Positions 1 through 6,944 of a stretch of 41,010 nt of DNA are shown one piece after another. The position numbers were made by a program, and so were the translations under genes. Positions within the stretch are counted from its first letter, which is position 1. The number at the start of each line of letters is the position of its first letter. The notes beneath the pieces were generated by a model, which was given only the letters and a program-made list of their open reading frames with translations, made no database searches and was not told the origin of the DNA. This DNA is from an uncultured Oscillospiraceae bacterium (GTDB lineage Bacteria > Bacillota > Clostridia > Oscillospirales > Oscillospiraceae), in assembly GCA_949494735.1 (NCBI GenBank), contig CATABD010000015.1:1-41010 (forward strand). Direction: 5' to 3'.

Positions 1-559
1 ACTGATCGCCCAGCTCCGCCTCCAAGTCCCGGATTTTCGCGTAGCAGGAAAATTCTCCGTCTTTCAGACGCAGGACTACCTTATGATTGCTGCTTTCAAT
101 GTAATAAATGCTGTCCAGCGGTACGGTTCGGCTGGTTCCAGCAGATTGAAGCGTGAGCGCATGGGAAAGCTGCGGCTGAACACGGCCCGCCTCGATCCGT
201 TCCACGGCGCGGGCAAAGACCTGGGCAAACTTTTCCTCGTCCACTGGCTTCAGCAGATATTGGAACGCACCCACGTCAAAGGCGTCGAACACATACCGCT
301 CATAGCCGGTCACAAAGATGATGACCGGCTGGGCGGCAGAATTGCTCTCCCTGATCTGGCGGGCCAGCGCCATACCATCTGGGCCGGTGGCGTTCAGCTC
401 AACGTCCAGAAAGAGCAGGTCAATTCCCCGGTTGTCTGCGAGACAGTCCCCGGCAGAAGCGTACTCCACGACCTCACAGGGACAGTCCTGCGCCCGGATC
501 AGAGACGTGAGGTAGGCGCGGATCGGGGCTTCATCATCACAAATTGCTATTCTTATCAT
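1..559 (-). CDS. LytTR-family response regulator (3' end beyond window)
   Basis: The 186 visible codons form a CheY-like receiver followed by the beginning of a LytTR DNA-binding domain, the AgrA/LytR architecture. Receiver landmarks are all present: acidic pair D8-D9, phospho-acceptor D52 in LFLDVEL, T84 and K104 in LLKP. From about residue 125 the sequence (SIYYIESSNHKVVLRLKDG) matches the start of a LytTR domain, which is cut by the window edge. The ATG at 559 has GAGG about 9 bases upstream. It would normally act with a membrane histidine kinase, which may lie to the left. A pair of LytTR-type repeats lies 59-88 bp upstream, which suggests autoregulation. Family call firm; the signal it senses is unknown. 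Confidence 0.92.
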   Translation of the reverse strand, partial: MIRIAICDDEAPIRAYLTSLIRAQDCPCEVVEYASAGDCLADNRGIDLLFLDVELNATGPDGMALARQIRESNSAAQPVIIFVTGYERYVFDAFDVGAFQYLLKPVDEEKFAQVFARAVERIEAGRVQPQLSHALTLQSAGTSRTVPLDSIYYIESSNHKVVLRLKDGEFSCYAKIRDLEAELGDQ

Positions 560-617
560 GGCGATATTCCTCTACCTGTTTATTCGTTCAAATGGCCGTC
601 AGGATAAACCCGGTTGA

Positions 618-647
618 CGTGACTGGACGGTTTGATAGCGTAACTGG
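618..647 (-). promoter_or_regulatory. Candidate LytTR binding site (9-12-9 direct repeats)
   Basis: Read on the minus strand, CCAGTTACG (639-647) and CCAGTCACG (618-626) are direct repeats separated by exactly 12 bases, a 21-bp period. This matches the spacing and the CAGTTA core of AgrA/LytTR sites. The site is just upstream of a LytTR regulator, between its probable promoter and start codon. Confidence 0.6.
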
Positions 648-668
648 ACAGCACAGCTTGTCTCTGGC

Positions 669-698
669 ATTATATCATAAATCATTACGCCGTCCCAA
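669..698 (-). promoter_or_regulatory. Probable promoter of the LytTR regulator
   Basis: TATAAT (669-674) is preceded 18 bases upstream by TTGGGA (693-698), reading on the minus strand. The -35 lies inside the inverted repeat at 685-714, so that repeat could act as an operator. The -10 is perfect, the -35 is only fair. Confidence 0.45.
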
Positions 699-714
699 AC
701 CTGGAACGGCGTAA
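685..714. repeat. Inverted repeat overlapping a promoter
   Basis: TTACGCCGT (685-693) pairs perfectly with ACGGCGTAA (706-714), and two more pairs follow past one mismatch. There is no T tract on either side, so an operator is more likely than an intrinsic terminator. It could still be a weak terminator for the truncated regulator gene upstream. Confidence 0.5.
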
Positions 715-777
715 CGATAGGAAATTTCCCAAAAAGCGAAAAAATAGAAGCCGCTCTACGTTCTCGCAAAGCGACCT

Positions 778-999
778 CTATTTGCTTTCGATAGCCCCGT
801 CTAATGCTCCCTCAATGACCGGCAGATGTTCTTCTGGACACATCATCACCTTGCGGCTGATGCGCTGGCGCTGGTCGTGTTCCTCCCCTGCGGCAAGCTG
901 GTTGAAATACTTTGCGGCGGGAAGATTGAAAATTTGAATGAGCTGTATTATGACTGGCAGCGCCGGTATGATGTGGTTATTCTCAATGTTGATAAGATA
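778..999 (-). pseudogene. C-terminal fragment of an HTH (XRE-like) regulator
   Basis: Minus-strand frame with no start codon: it opens after an in-frame TGA (1000-1002) and ends at TAG (778-780), 73 codons. The first residues, NIENNHIIPALPVIIQLIQ, followed by IFNLPAAKYF, resemble the recognition-helix end of an XRE/Cro helix-turn-helix (usual form: NIExGxxxPSLPxLxxL). A charged tail follows that I do not recognise. The N-terminal half is missing, cut exactly where the alcohol dehydrogenase fragment begins on the other strand. Such regulators are common in clostridial integrative elements. The frame looks real because it stays protein-like over 70 codons, but the family call is moderate. Confidence 0.5.
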
Positions 1000-1627
1000 T
1001 CAGACGGAATCCGGCTGCGTGGACATCATGATGCACACGATGGAGCGGTATTTCACCAACGGCGGCAGCATGGAGATCACGGACGCCCTTGCGGAGGGGC
1101 TGCTCCGCACCGTTATGAAAAATGCCATAAAGCTGCACCAAGAGCCGGGGGATTATGACGCTCGGGCGGAAATTATGTGGGCCGGAAGTTTGGCCCATAA
1201 CGACCTGACCGGCTGCGGGAACGATGGCGGCGACTTTATGTCCCACAAGCTGGAGCATGAGCTGGGCGGTATGTTTGACGTGACCCACGGCGCAGGGCTT
1301 GCGGCGGTTTGGCCCAGCTGGGCGCGGTATGTCTATAAGGAGTGCCTGCCCCGCTTTGTCCGCTACGCCAGAAATGTGATGGGAATCTCCATCAAGGGTA
1401 CGGACGAAGAGATTGCCGAGGCCGGTATCCGGGCGATGGAAGATTTTTATCACAGCATTGGAATGCCCGTGAACCTGGACGAGCTGGGCATACATCCCAC
1501 GGATGAACAGGTCGAGGAAATGGCGGAGCGGTGTGTTGTGGCCAGTGGGAACCATACCGGGTCTGCGAAGAAGCTGAGCCGGGACGATATGATTCGCATT
1601 TATACAAGCGCCCGCAAAGCCAAATAA
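998..1627 (+). pseudogene. Truncated iron-containing alcohol dehydrogenase (C-terminal half)
   Basis: About 209 codons match the C-terminal helical domain of group III, NADH/NADPH-dependent butanol-type alcohol dehydrogenases (BdhA/YqhD relatives, normally about 385-390 residues). Metal-binding landmarks are visible: HTMERYF near the beginning, then DFMSHKLEHELGGMFDVTHG, with the histidines that bind iron or zinc. The whole N-terminal nucleotide-binding domain is absent. Homology starts abruptly at YQTESGC (998), where an unrelated regulator fragment begins on the opposite strand. A Met at 938 opens the frame, but the residues between 938 and 997 do not fit the family. No ribosome binding site is seen. 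Non-functional as an enzyme; a rearrangement scar. Confidence 0.85.
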
Positions 1628-1737
1628 CCCTAACAATCAGAGTTGGTTTCAATGCTATTGTTTTAAATGATGATCTGAAATTAACAAATGACTTCAAAGT
1701 TCAATCTCCAGGTAAGTTGATAAGTAGCGGCAAGCAA

Positions 1738-1775
1738 TGAGCGGCGATATCCTTTTGGATTTCGCCGCTCGCTTG
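1738..1775. repeat. Hairpin in remnant region
   Basis: GAGCGGCGA and its complement TCGCCGCTC are separated by a short A/T-rich stretch that continues the pairing (ATC/GAT). There is no following T run. Function unknown. Confidence 0.5.
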
Positions 1776-2119
1776 TTGGGATTCCCCCAAACCCCGGGCT
1801 GGCCGCTCCCGCGCCCAATCGAACACGCCTGCGGCGTGGCTCCATGCTTCGCATGACCAGCAGGGAAGGAGTGACACAGCGGCGTCACAAGAAGATAGCC
1901 GCAGAGCGGCGCAAGCGGTCTGAAGCAGTGACAAGTCAGCGATCCAGGCGCGGCCTCGCAGAGCACACGGATACATTGCCGCAAGAAGTACGCCGTTCCC
2001 CGCTGACGCTCGGAATGAAACAGCTTAATCGGGCACATAAGGCGCACTGGCTAACCCGCATCGGTCTATCTGAACATTTCCCACGGCAACCATCGGTACA
2101 AGGTCCGCCGACCTGTCCC

Positions 2120-2202
2120 CTGCTGGTAATCATAACCACCGGCCGTGCCGGTGGTTTGGACAGGCCCTCTTGGGGCCTATTACCAGCAGAGCCTATAGGC
2201 TC
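2120..2202. repeat. Nested hairpin cluster (three-way-junction fold)
   Basis: A perfect 11-bp outer stem, CTGCTGGTAAT (2120-2130) with ATTACCAGCAG (2179-2189), encloses two perfect hairpins. These are AACCACCGGC/GCCGGTGGTT (2134-2143/2147-2156) and AGGCCC/GGGCCT (2162-2167/2173-2178). A 14-bp palindrome, GAGCCTATAGGCTC, follows at 2189-2202. As single-stranded DNA or RNA this would fold into a junction with two arms. Origin or transfer-related structure is possible but not shown. Confidence 0.7.
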
Positions 2203-2230
2203 ATCAAATTTCTTTCGCTTGCATGAGATG

Positions 2231-2258
2231 CCCTACTGCTATTGAAATAGCAGTGGGG
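2231..2258. repeat. Hairpin CCCTACTGCTATT / AATAGCAGTGGGG
   Basis: The arms 2231-2243 and 2246-2258 pair over 13 positions with one G-T pair. The loop is very tight, so a few inner A-T pairs would open. It lies 29 bases beyond the nested hairpins. No T tract follows, so it is not an ordinary terminator. Confidence 0.6.
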
Positions 2259-2365
2259 TACCTCTATTTCTCTCTGCTCATATTTTCGGCGTTTCCTTCT
2301 ATCGCTTTTAATAGTGATTCCTCGCTTCGCTCGGATATTTTTTCTGGGCATAGCTAAAGCTTTTG

Positions 2366-2396
2366 AAACCACCAGCACTGCTGGTGGTTTTCTTTT
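2366..2396 (+). terminator. Intrinsic terminator
   Basis: A perfect 11-bp stem, AAACCACCAGC (2366-2376) with GCTGGTGGTTT (2380-2390), is followed by TTTCTTTTT. No intact plus-strand gene ends here now, so it probably served a lost gene. Confidence 0.75.
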
Positions 2397-2404
2397 TACA
2401 AAAA

Positions 2405-2439
2405 AAGCACCCATCCGGGGCGCTTAACACCCCGGATGG
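2405..2439 (-). terminator. Intrinsic terminator, minus strand
   Basis: CCATCCGGGG (2411-2420) pairs with CCCCGGATGG (2430-2439). Read on the minus strand the hairpin is followed by GTGC and a run of Ts at about 2400-2406. It faces the plus-strand terminator next to it; no intact minus-strand gene is left upstream. Confidence 0.7.
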
Positions 2440-2596
2440 ATAATATGTATTCTTTTGTCGCTAATATCACACCTCGCTTTTTGGCAGCCCTCATTATGTC
2501 TGTTTTTGCGGGGCAAATAGATGGAAAAAGAATAAGGGCAAACCCGAAACTCGTTGCGCTGCAACGGTTTTCCAATTTGTCTTTATTATAACGTAA

Positions 2597-2767
2597 GGGC
2601 ACACCTATGCGGTTTTATCGCTGCAAAATGGCGATGACATCAAAACCGTGCAAGGCAATCTGGGCCACGCCACCGCCGCCTTTACCCTGGACGTATACGG
2701 CCACGTTTCAGAGCGCATGAAAGAGGACAGCGCCAACCGAATGCAGCAGTATATTGAAAACCTCTAA
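2597..2767 (+). pseudogene. C-terminal remnant of a tyrosine recombinase (integrase)
   Basis: The last 56 codons of a phage/ICE-type integrase remain, opening after a TAA at 2594-2596 and ending at TAA 2765-2767. The HTYAVLSL segment corresponds to the second catalytic box, whose arginine is lost at the truncation. LGHAT is the third box, and the nucleophile tyrosine is in LDVYGHV. The rest of the ~380-residue protein, including the first arginine and the DNA-arm domain, is gone. It lies 77 bp from the 3' end of tRNA-Gln, the typical position of an integrase at its attachment site. Clear remnant, not functional. Confidence 0.92.
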
Positions 2768-2804
2768 AAATCCAGTAAGAGTCAGCGTAAGGGTCAAATG
2801 GACA

Positions 2805-2837
2805 TAAAAAACCCTTGGAACTGTGTAGTTCCAAGGG
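2805..2837 (-). terminator. Terminator of tRNA-Gln
   Basis: CCCTTGGAAC (2812-2821) and GTTCCAAGGG (2828-2837) form a perfect 10-bp stem. Reading on the minus strand it is followed by T6 (2806-2811). It begins 8 bases after the tRNA's CCA end. It could also work in the plus direction, with GTTTTG. Confidence 0.88.
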
Positions 2838-2844
2838 TTTTGGG

Positions 2845-2918
2845 TGGCAGCGGATGAAGGATTCGAACCCTCACAAACAGAGTCAGAGTCTGGTGTGCTA
2901 CCATTACACTAATCCGCT
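2845..2918 (-). tRNA. tRNA-Gln (anticodon CUG)
   Basis: The minus strand folds as a cloverleaf with acceptor AGCGGAT/ATCCGCT, D stem GTGT/GCAC, anticodon loop CTCTGAC (anticodon CTG), T arm GAGGG-TTCGAAT-CCTTC, discriminator G and an encoded CCA. The anticodon stem has one C-T mismatch at its outer pair. It has its own promoter and terminator. The 3' end faces the integrase remnant, so it is probably an attachment site. Confidence 0.93.
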
Positions 2919-2948
2919 ATGTGGCATTTCCTTGAATGACCGTAGATT

Positions 2949-2976
2949 ATTATACCAGAACAATGATATTTGTCAA
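2949..2976 (-). promoter_or_regulatory. Promoter of tRNA-Gln
   Basis: TTGACA (2971-2976) and TATAAT (2949-2954) on the minus strand, with a 16-base spacer. Both boxes match the housekeeping sigma consensus perfectly and lie about 31 bases upstream of the mature tRNA. Confidence 0.88.
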
Positions 2977-2999
2977 CCCTTTTTCCGCAAGTTTTTCAG

Positions 3000-3029
3000 C
3001 AAAACCCGGCGGGCCGTCTGGCCCGCCGG
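3000..3029 (-). terminator. Terminator after the FAH-family gene
   Basis: CCGGCGGGCC (3006-3015) and GGCCCGCCGG (3020-3029) form a perfect 10-bp stem with a 4-base loop. On the minus strand GTTTTG follows. It closes the tig-to-FAH operon 9 bases after the last stop codon. Confidence 0.85.
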
Positions 3030-3037
3030 AAGATTAC

Positions 3038-3790
3038 TCAAATCACCTGGTTTTTCAGTACACCAATTCCTTCAATATCCACCTCCACGCTGTCTCCGGG
3101 AATCATCGGTCCGATGCCGGAAGGCGTGCCTGTGGCCACCACATCACCAGGTTCCAGTGTCATAGCGGCAGTTATGAATTCCAACAGTTGGGAAACCGGC
3201 GTAATCAAATCCACCGTATGACCCTGCTGCACCGGCTTTCCATTAAGGCGGGTCGTAAGCGCCAGCGCCATCGGATCCACCTCATCCGTCACCAATGGCC
3301 CCACAGGGCAAAACCCATCCATGGACTTTCCCCTCGTCCACTGGCCATCCAACTGCTGTATATCCCGTGCAGTGACGTCGTTCAGGCACGTATAGCCTAG
3401 CACATATGCTGAATAGTCTTTCCCCTTTATGGCCGTTGCACGCCGCCGGATCACAATTGCCAATTCTCCCTCATAATCCAGCCGTCCTACAAATCCAGGC
3501 GCGTGGATAGCTCCGTCAGGCCGATTGAGAGTATTGGGCCCCTTCAGAAAAAGGATCGGAAAGCCCGGCGGCTCACTACCCATCTCTCTTGCGTGTTCCG
3601 CATAATTTTTCCCCACGCACACGATTTTGGTGGGCTCGCAAGGTGCCAGCAGCCTGCATTGCTTCAGGGCCAGCCTGCCGCCGTCATACTCCAACCCTTC
3701 ATACGGCGGTTTCAGCAGGGTGAACACATCCTCGCCTTTAACAACGCCCCATCGGGGGCCGTCGGGGCGGTCTATCCGCACGTACCTCAT
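3038..3790 (-). CDS. Fumarylacetoacetate hydrolase (FAH) family protein
   Basis: A 250-residue member of the FAH / 2-hydroxyhepta-2,4-diene-1,7-dioate isomerase superfamily. These are metal-dependent enzymes that cleave C-C bonds or decarboxylate beta-diketo acids. The short N-terminal domain ends near residue 60, then the core begins with VGKNYAEHA. The metal-binding acidic residues are in GRLDYEGELAIVI and the NDVTARDIQ segment follows. GDVVATGTPSGIG is a family signature. Members with this short form often act as oxaloacetate decarboxylase/acylpyruvase; the true substrate cannot be told. The ATG directly follows the engB stop (TGA-ATG), with GGAGG inside engB, so translation is coupled. 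Last gene of the quality-control operon. Confidence 0.9.
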   Translation of the reverse strand: MRYVRIDRPDGPRWGVVKGEDVFTLLKPPYEGLEYDGGRLALKQCRLLAPCEPTKIVCVGKNYAEHAREMGSEPPGFPILFLKGPNTLNRPDGAIHAPGFVGRLDYEGELAIVIRRRATAIKGKDYSAYVLGYTCLNDVTARDIQQLDGQWTRGKSMDGFCPVGPLVTDEVDPMALALTTRLNGKPVQQGHTVDLITPVSQLLEFITAAMTLEPGDVVATGTPSGIGPMIPGDSVEVDIEGIGVLKNQVI

Positions 3791-4384
3791 TCATACCTCC
3801 AAATGGTGCATAATTTTCCCCAAAAGTTCATCTCTTCCATTCCCTTTTTCCGCAGAAAACAGAATTAGGGACACGGTATCCGGCAGGGCCAGCGTCTCGC
3901 GGATCAACTGTGCATTTCCGGCAATTTCGCTCTTTTTCAATTTATCCAGCTTATTTGCAGCCACTAAAAACGGTTTGCCTGAACTTAAAAAAACCTGCGC
4001 CATCGTGCAGTCGTCCATTGTGGGTTTATGACGGGCGTCCACCACCAAGATTCCCAGCGCCATGCGCTCCGCATCGGCAAACCACGCCTCAATCAGCTTT
4101 CCCCAGCGGTCCCGCTCTTGCTTAGACACTTTGGCATAACCATAACCGGGCAAGTCTACCAAGTAGAGCTTTTCATCTACAGAGAAATAGTTGATATGGG
4201 TAGTTTTGCCCGGCGCCGACCCCACCCGCGCAAAGTTTTTGCGGTTGAGCAGACGGTTAATCACCGAGGACTTACCCACGTTTGAGCGCCCCGCAAACAC
4301 CACCTGGGGCAGTCCATCCCGGGGAAAGTCAGCGGGTTTTGCCGCAGAACGGATAAACTGTGCCAAATTCCAATTCACTGTCAT
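3791..4384 (-). CDS. engB: Ribosome biogenesis GTP-binding protein EngB (YsxC/YihA)
   Basis: A 197-residue TRAFAC GTPase needed for assembly of the large ribosomal subunit. Motifs appear in order: G1 GRSNVGKSS (about 32-40), G2 GKTTHINYF, G3 DLPGYGYAKV, G4 NKLDK (about 143). The characteristic KPADFPRDGLPQVVFAGRSN lead-in is present. Length is normal for the family. It starts 10 bp after lon, with GAGG before the ATG, and is coupled to the downstream FAH gene. The lon-engB order is the same as in many Firmicutes. Confidence 0.97.
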   Translation of the reverse strand: MTVNWNLAQFIRSAAKPADFPRDGLPQVVFAGRSNVGKSSVINRLLNRKNFARVGSAPGKTTHINYFSVDEKLYLVDLPGYGYAKVSKQERDRWGKLIEAWFADAERMALGILVVDARHKPTMDDCTMAQVFLSSGKPFLVAANKLDKLKKSEIAGNAQLIRETLALPDTVSLILFSAEKGNGRDELLGKIMHHLEV

Positions 4385-4394
4385 GGCATTTCCT

Positions 4395-6803
4395 CTAATG
4401 GCGCAGATTTACGCCGTGACCAACGGTTCTCGGGGCCTCCGGGGGCTTCCGGGCCGTACCGGCCAACGTCACAGGCAATGCGCTGGTCAGCGCCTGGAGC
4501 AATACCTCGTCCACTTGGCGCACCGGCACAAAATTGAGCAAACCACGCACGGTCTGGTCAATTTCCTCTAAATCCTTCACGTTATCTGCCGGAATGATGA
4601 CAGTCCCCACGCTGTTTCGAAGCGCCGCCATGCTTTTTTCCCGCAGCCCGCCAATGGCCAAAACCCGTCCCCGAAGGGTAACTTCCCCGGTCATGGCTAT
4701 ATCCCTGCGCACTGGAATACCGGTAAGGGCTGATACCATGGCAGTGGTGATGGCAATTCCGGCGGACGGGCCGTCTTTTGGAACCGCACCTTCCGGAAAA
4801 TGGACATAAATATCCTTTGCACTGTAAAAGTCAGGGTCTACTCCAAGCTGGGGCGCCCGGCTGCGAACATAAGACAGCGCAGCCTTGGCGGACTCCTTCA
4901 TCACGTCACCTAAATTTCCAGTGAGGGAAATCTTCCCTGTTCCGGGCACAACGTTGACCTCCACCTCCAAAATCTCGCCTCCAACAGAGGTCCACGCCAG
5001 GCCATTGACCACGCCTACCAATGCCTCGCGGTCACGCACCTCATCCAAGTATTTTTTTTGCCCAAGAAATTCATGCAAATTGCTTTCTGTTATATGAATT
5101 TGCTTTACACTCTTATTCACGATCTGCATGGCGCATTTCCGGCAGAGTGCGGCCAGCTTCTGCTCCAGCAAACGCACGCCAGACTCCCTTGTATACCCGG
5201 CAATCAGCGTCTCAATCCCACAGTCATTGATTTTCAGCTGTGCCCTGCTCAAACCATGACGCTTGAGCTGCCGGGGAAGCAGATGGCGTTTGGCAATTTG
5301 CAATTTTTCCTTATCCGTATAGCTGGGCAGCTCAATGACCTCCATACGGTCCAACAGGGGTTTGGGAATGGTATCGGTGGTATTGGCGGTGGTAATGAAC
5401 ATCACATCGGATAGATCATACGGCACCTCCAAATAATGGTCACGGAAAGCGCTGTTCTGTTCGCTGTCCAATACCTCCAGCAAAGCTGCGGCCGGGTCCC
5501 CCCGCTGGTCACTACCCACCTTGTCTATTTCATCCAGCAAAAGCATAGGGTTGCTGCTTCCTGCCTGCCGGATGCCAGCAATAATTCTGCCGGGCATAGC
5601 CCCCACATAGGTCTTTCGGTGGCCCCGTATGTCGGCCTCATCCCGAATGCCACCCAGTGAAATTCGGGCCAATTTTCGGTTCATCGCCTTGGCCACGCTC
5701 ATGGCAATGGATGTTTTGCCCACCCCCGGAGGGCCTACCAGACAGATGATTTGTCCCTTCAGATTGGGAGAAAGCTGTTTTACCGCAACAAATTCCAGAA
5801 TACGCTCCTTCACCTTAGCCAAACCATAGTGGTCCGCTTCCAGCACCTTGGATACTGCCGCCACATTGATCCGCTCCCGAGTTTTAGACCGCCACGGAAG
5901 CTCCAGGCAGGTGTCCAGATATGTGCGGATTACCGCCGCCTCTGAGGAACCATAGGGCTGCTTCTCCAGGTGCTTAACCTCCTTGAGCAGCTTTTCCTCC
6001 ACTTCGCCAGGCAGCTTTGCCCGCTCAATTCGGCGGCAGTAGTCGGCAATCTCACCGTCTTCCTCCCCTTCGCCCAGTTCCCGCTGGATAACCCGCAGCT
6101 GCTCCCGGAGGAAGTAGTCCCGCTGGCTGGACGCCACCTGCTCGTGTATTTTGGAAGCCAGCTCACTCTCCACTTCCAGTATCTCCACTTCCCTGCCTAA
6201 AATGCGGCACAGCCTATCCAGCCGCCGGGAAGGACGCAGCTCTTCCAACACAGCCTGTTTATCCTCAACCCGCAAGGGCAGGTTTTGCGCGGCGTAATCC
6301 GCGATATAGCCCGGGTCATCGCTGGCAAGGAGCCTCAGGTAGATCTCTGGAGCAACCCGGTCAGACAGCTCAGTATACCGCTCCATTTGATTATAGACCT
6401 GACGGATGGCAGCCTCTATCCGGGGCGAATTCCCCTTCACGGGGGACTCGGATAGATACTCTACCTCCGCAGTCAAATAGGGCTCCACCCCGGCCAACCG
6501 TAGCAGGCGGCCCCGGCGGCGGCCCTCCACCATCACCCGGACGCCGTTTTCCGGCAGGCGCAGAATCTGCTTCACGTCTGCCACAGTTCCAATGGCATAC
6601 AGGTCGCCCTGGGTGGGGTTTTCCACCGTGAGCTCCTTTTGTGTAACCAGGAATATCTCCCGGTTTTCTCCCATGGCCTCTTCCAGGGCCTGAATGGAAG
6701 CGGCGCGCCCCACGTCAAAGTGAAGCGTGAGCTGAGGAAATACCGTAAGTCCCCGAAGGGCCAACACAGGGATGGTCACCGGCGCAGATTTGGTTGCAGT
6801 CAT
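4395..6803 (-). CDS. lon: ATP-dependent Lon protease (LonA)
   Basis: A full-length 802-residue LonA. It has an N-terminal substrate-binding LON domain (about 10-200), a coiled-coil (about 200-280), and an AAA+ module with Walker A GPPGVGKTS near 356 and Walker B MLLLDEIDK. The C-terminal peptidase has catalytic Ser680 in DGPSAG and Lys723 in REKSMAA. It degrades misfolded and short-lived regulatory proteins in the cytoplasm. A good ribosome binding site (AAGGAG) precedes the ATG. The upstream 141-bp gap after clpX holds a G/C hairpin but no CIRCE or CtsR box that I can see. The tail past about residue 775 is variable and rich in Pro/Arg. Confidence 0.97.
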   Translation of the reverse strand: MTATKSAPVTIPVLALRGLTVFPQLTLHFDVGRAASIQALEEAMGENREIFLVTQKELTVENPTQGDLYAIGTVADVKQILRLPENGVRVMVEGRRRGRLLRLAGVEPYLTAEVEYLSESPVKGNSPRIEAAIRQVYNQMERYTELSDRVAPEIYLRLLASDDPGYIADYAAQNLPLRVEDKQAVLEELRPSRRLDRLCRILGREVEILEVESELASKIHEQVASSQRDYFLREQLRVIQRELGEGEEDGEIADYCRRIERAKLPGEVEEKLLKEVKHLEKQPYGSSEAAVIRTYLDTCLELPWRSKTRERINVAAVSKVLEADHYGLAKVKERILEFVAVKQLSPNLKGQIICLVGPPGVGKTSIAMSVAKAMNRKLARISLGGIRDEADIRGHRKTYVGAMPGRIIAGIRQAGSSNPMLLLDEIDKVGSDQRGDPAAALLEVLDSEQNSAFRDHYLEVPYDLSDVMFITTANTTDTIPKPLLDRMEVIELPSYTDKEKLQIAKRHLLPRQLKRHGLSRAQLKINDCGIETLIAGYTRESGVRLLEQKLAALCRKCAMQIVNKSVKQIHITESNLHEFLGQKKYLDEVRDREALVGVVNGLAWTSVGGEILEVEVNVVPGTGKISLTGNLGDVMKESAKAALSYVRSRAPQLGVDPDFYSAKDIYVHFPEGAVPKDGPSAGIAITTAMVSALTGIPVRRDIAMTGEVTLRGRVLAIGGLREKSMAALRNSVGTVIIPADNVKDLEEIDQTVRGLLNFVPVRQVDEVLLQALTSALPVTLAGTARKPPEAPRTVGHGVNLRH

Positions 6804-6875
6804 TTCGGATCACTCCTTCCTGTAAAAATACCCGTAATCAGGTAGATCTGTTACTTCCAGGAAACCGTTGCGAAG

Positions 6876-6902
6876 GGGGCGGACTGCCGCCCGCCCCCCA
6901 CA
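6876..6902 (-). terminator. G/C-rich hairpin after clpX
   Basis: GGGGGCGG (from 6876) pairs with CCGCCCCC (to about 6899) in the gap between clpX and lon. No T run follows on the minus strand, so any termination would be partial. It may set different levels for clpPX and lon. Confidence 0.4.
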
Positions 6903-6944
6903 ACACAGTTTATATTCGGACCCGGATTCACCGGCAATCCCTTT

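Larger units (their letters stand above)
1628..2596. other. Non-coding remnant of a mobile element
   Basis: I find no convincing gene in these 969 bases. Frames up to 133 codons are open on both strands, but they lack ribosome binding sites and look like no family. The stretch is dominated by hairpins (1738-1775, 2120-2202, 2231-2258, 2366-2396, 2411-2439). Its position between a truncated gene and an integrase remnant suggests the transfer-origin or end region of an integrative element. That is inference only. Confidence 0.5.

Noticed and set aside
83-607. Plus-strand open frame of 174 codons at the left edge
   Set aside because: It is antisense to the LytTR response regulator, whose minus-strand frame has every receiver motif.
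1844-2245. Plus-strand open frame of 133 codons in the remnant region, rich in Arg and Lys
   Set aside because: It crosses the nested hairpins, has no good ribosome binding site, and matches no family I know. Treated as non-coding.
2231-2258. Hairpin as a defined oriT nick site
   Set aside because: The stem next to GTGGGGTA looks oriT-like, but I cannot match it to a known nic sequence and there is no relaxase gene in the window.
2396-2602. Minus-strand open frame of 68 codons
   Set aside because: Its 3' end runs through a terminator hairpin and its residues do not resemble a protein family. Not enough to call a gene.
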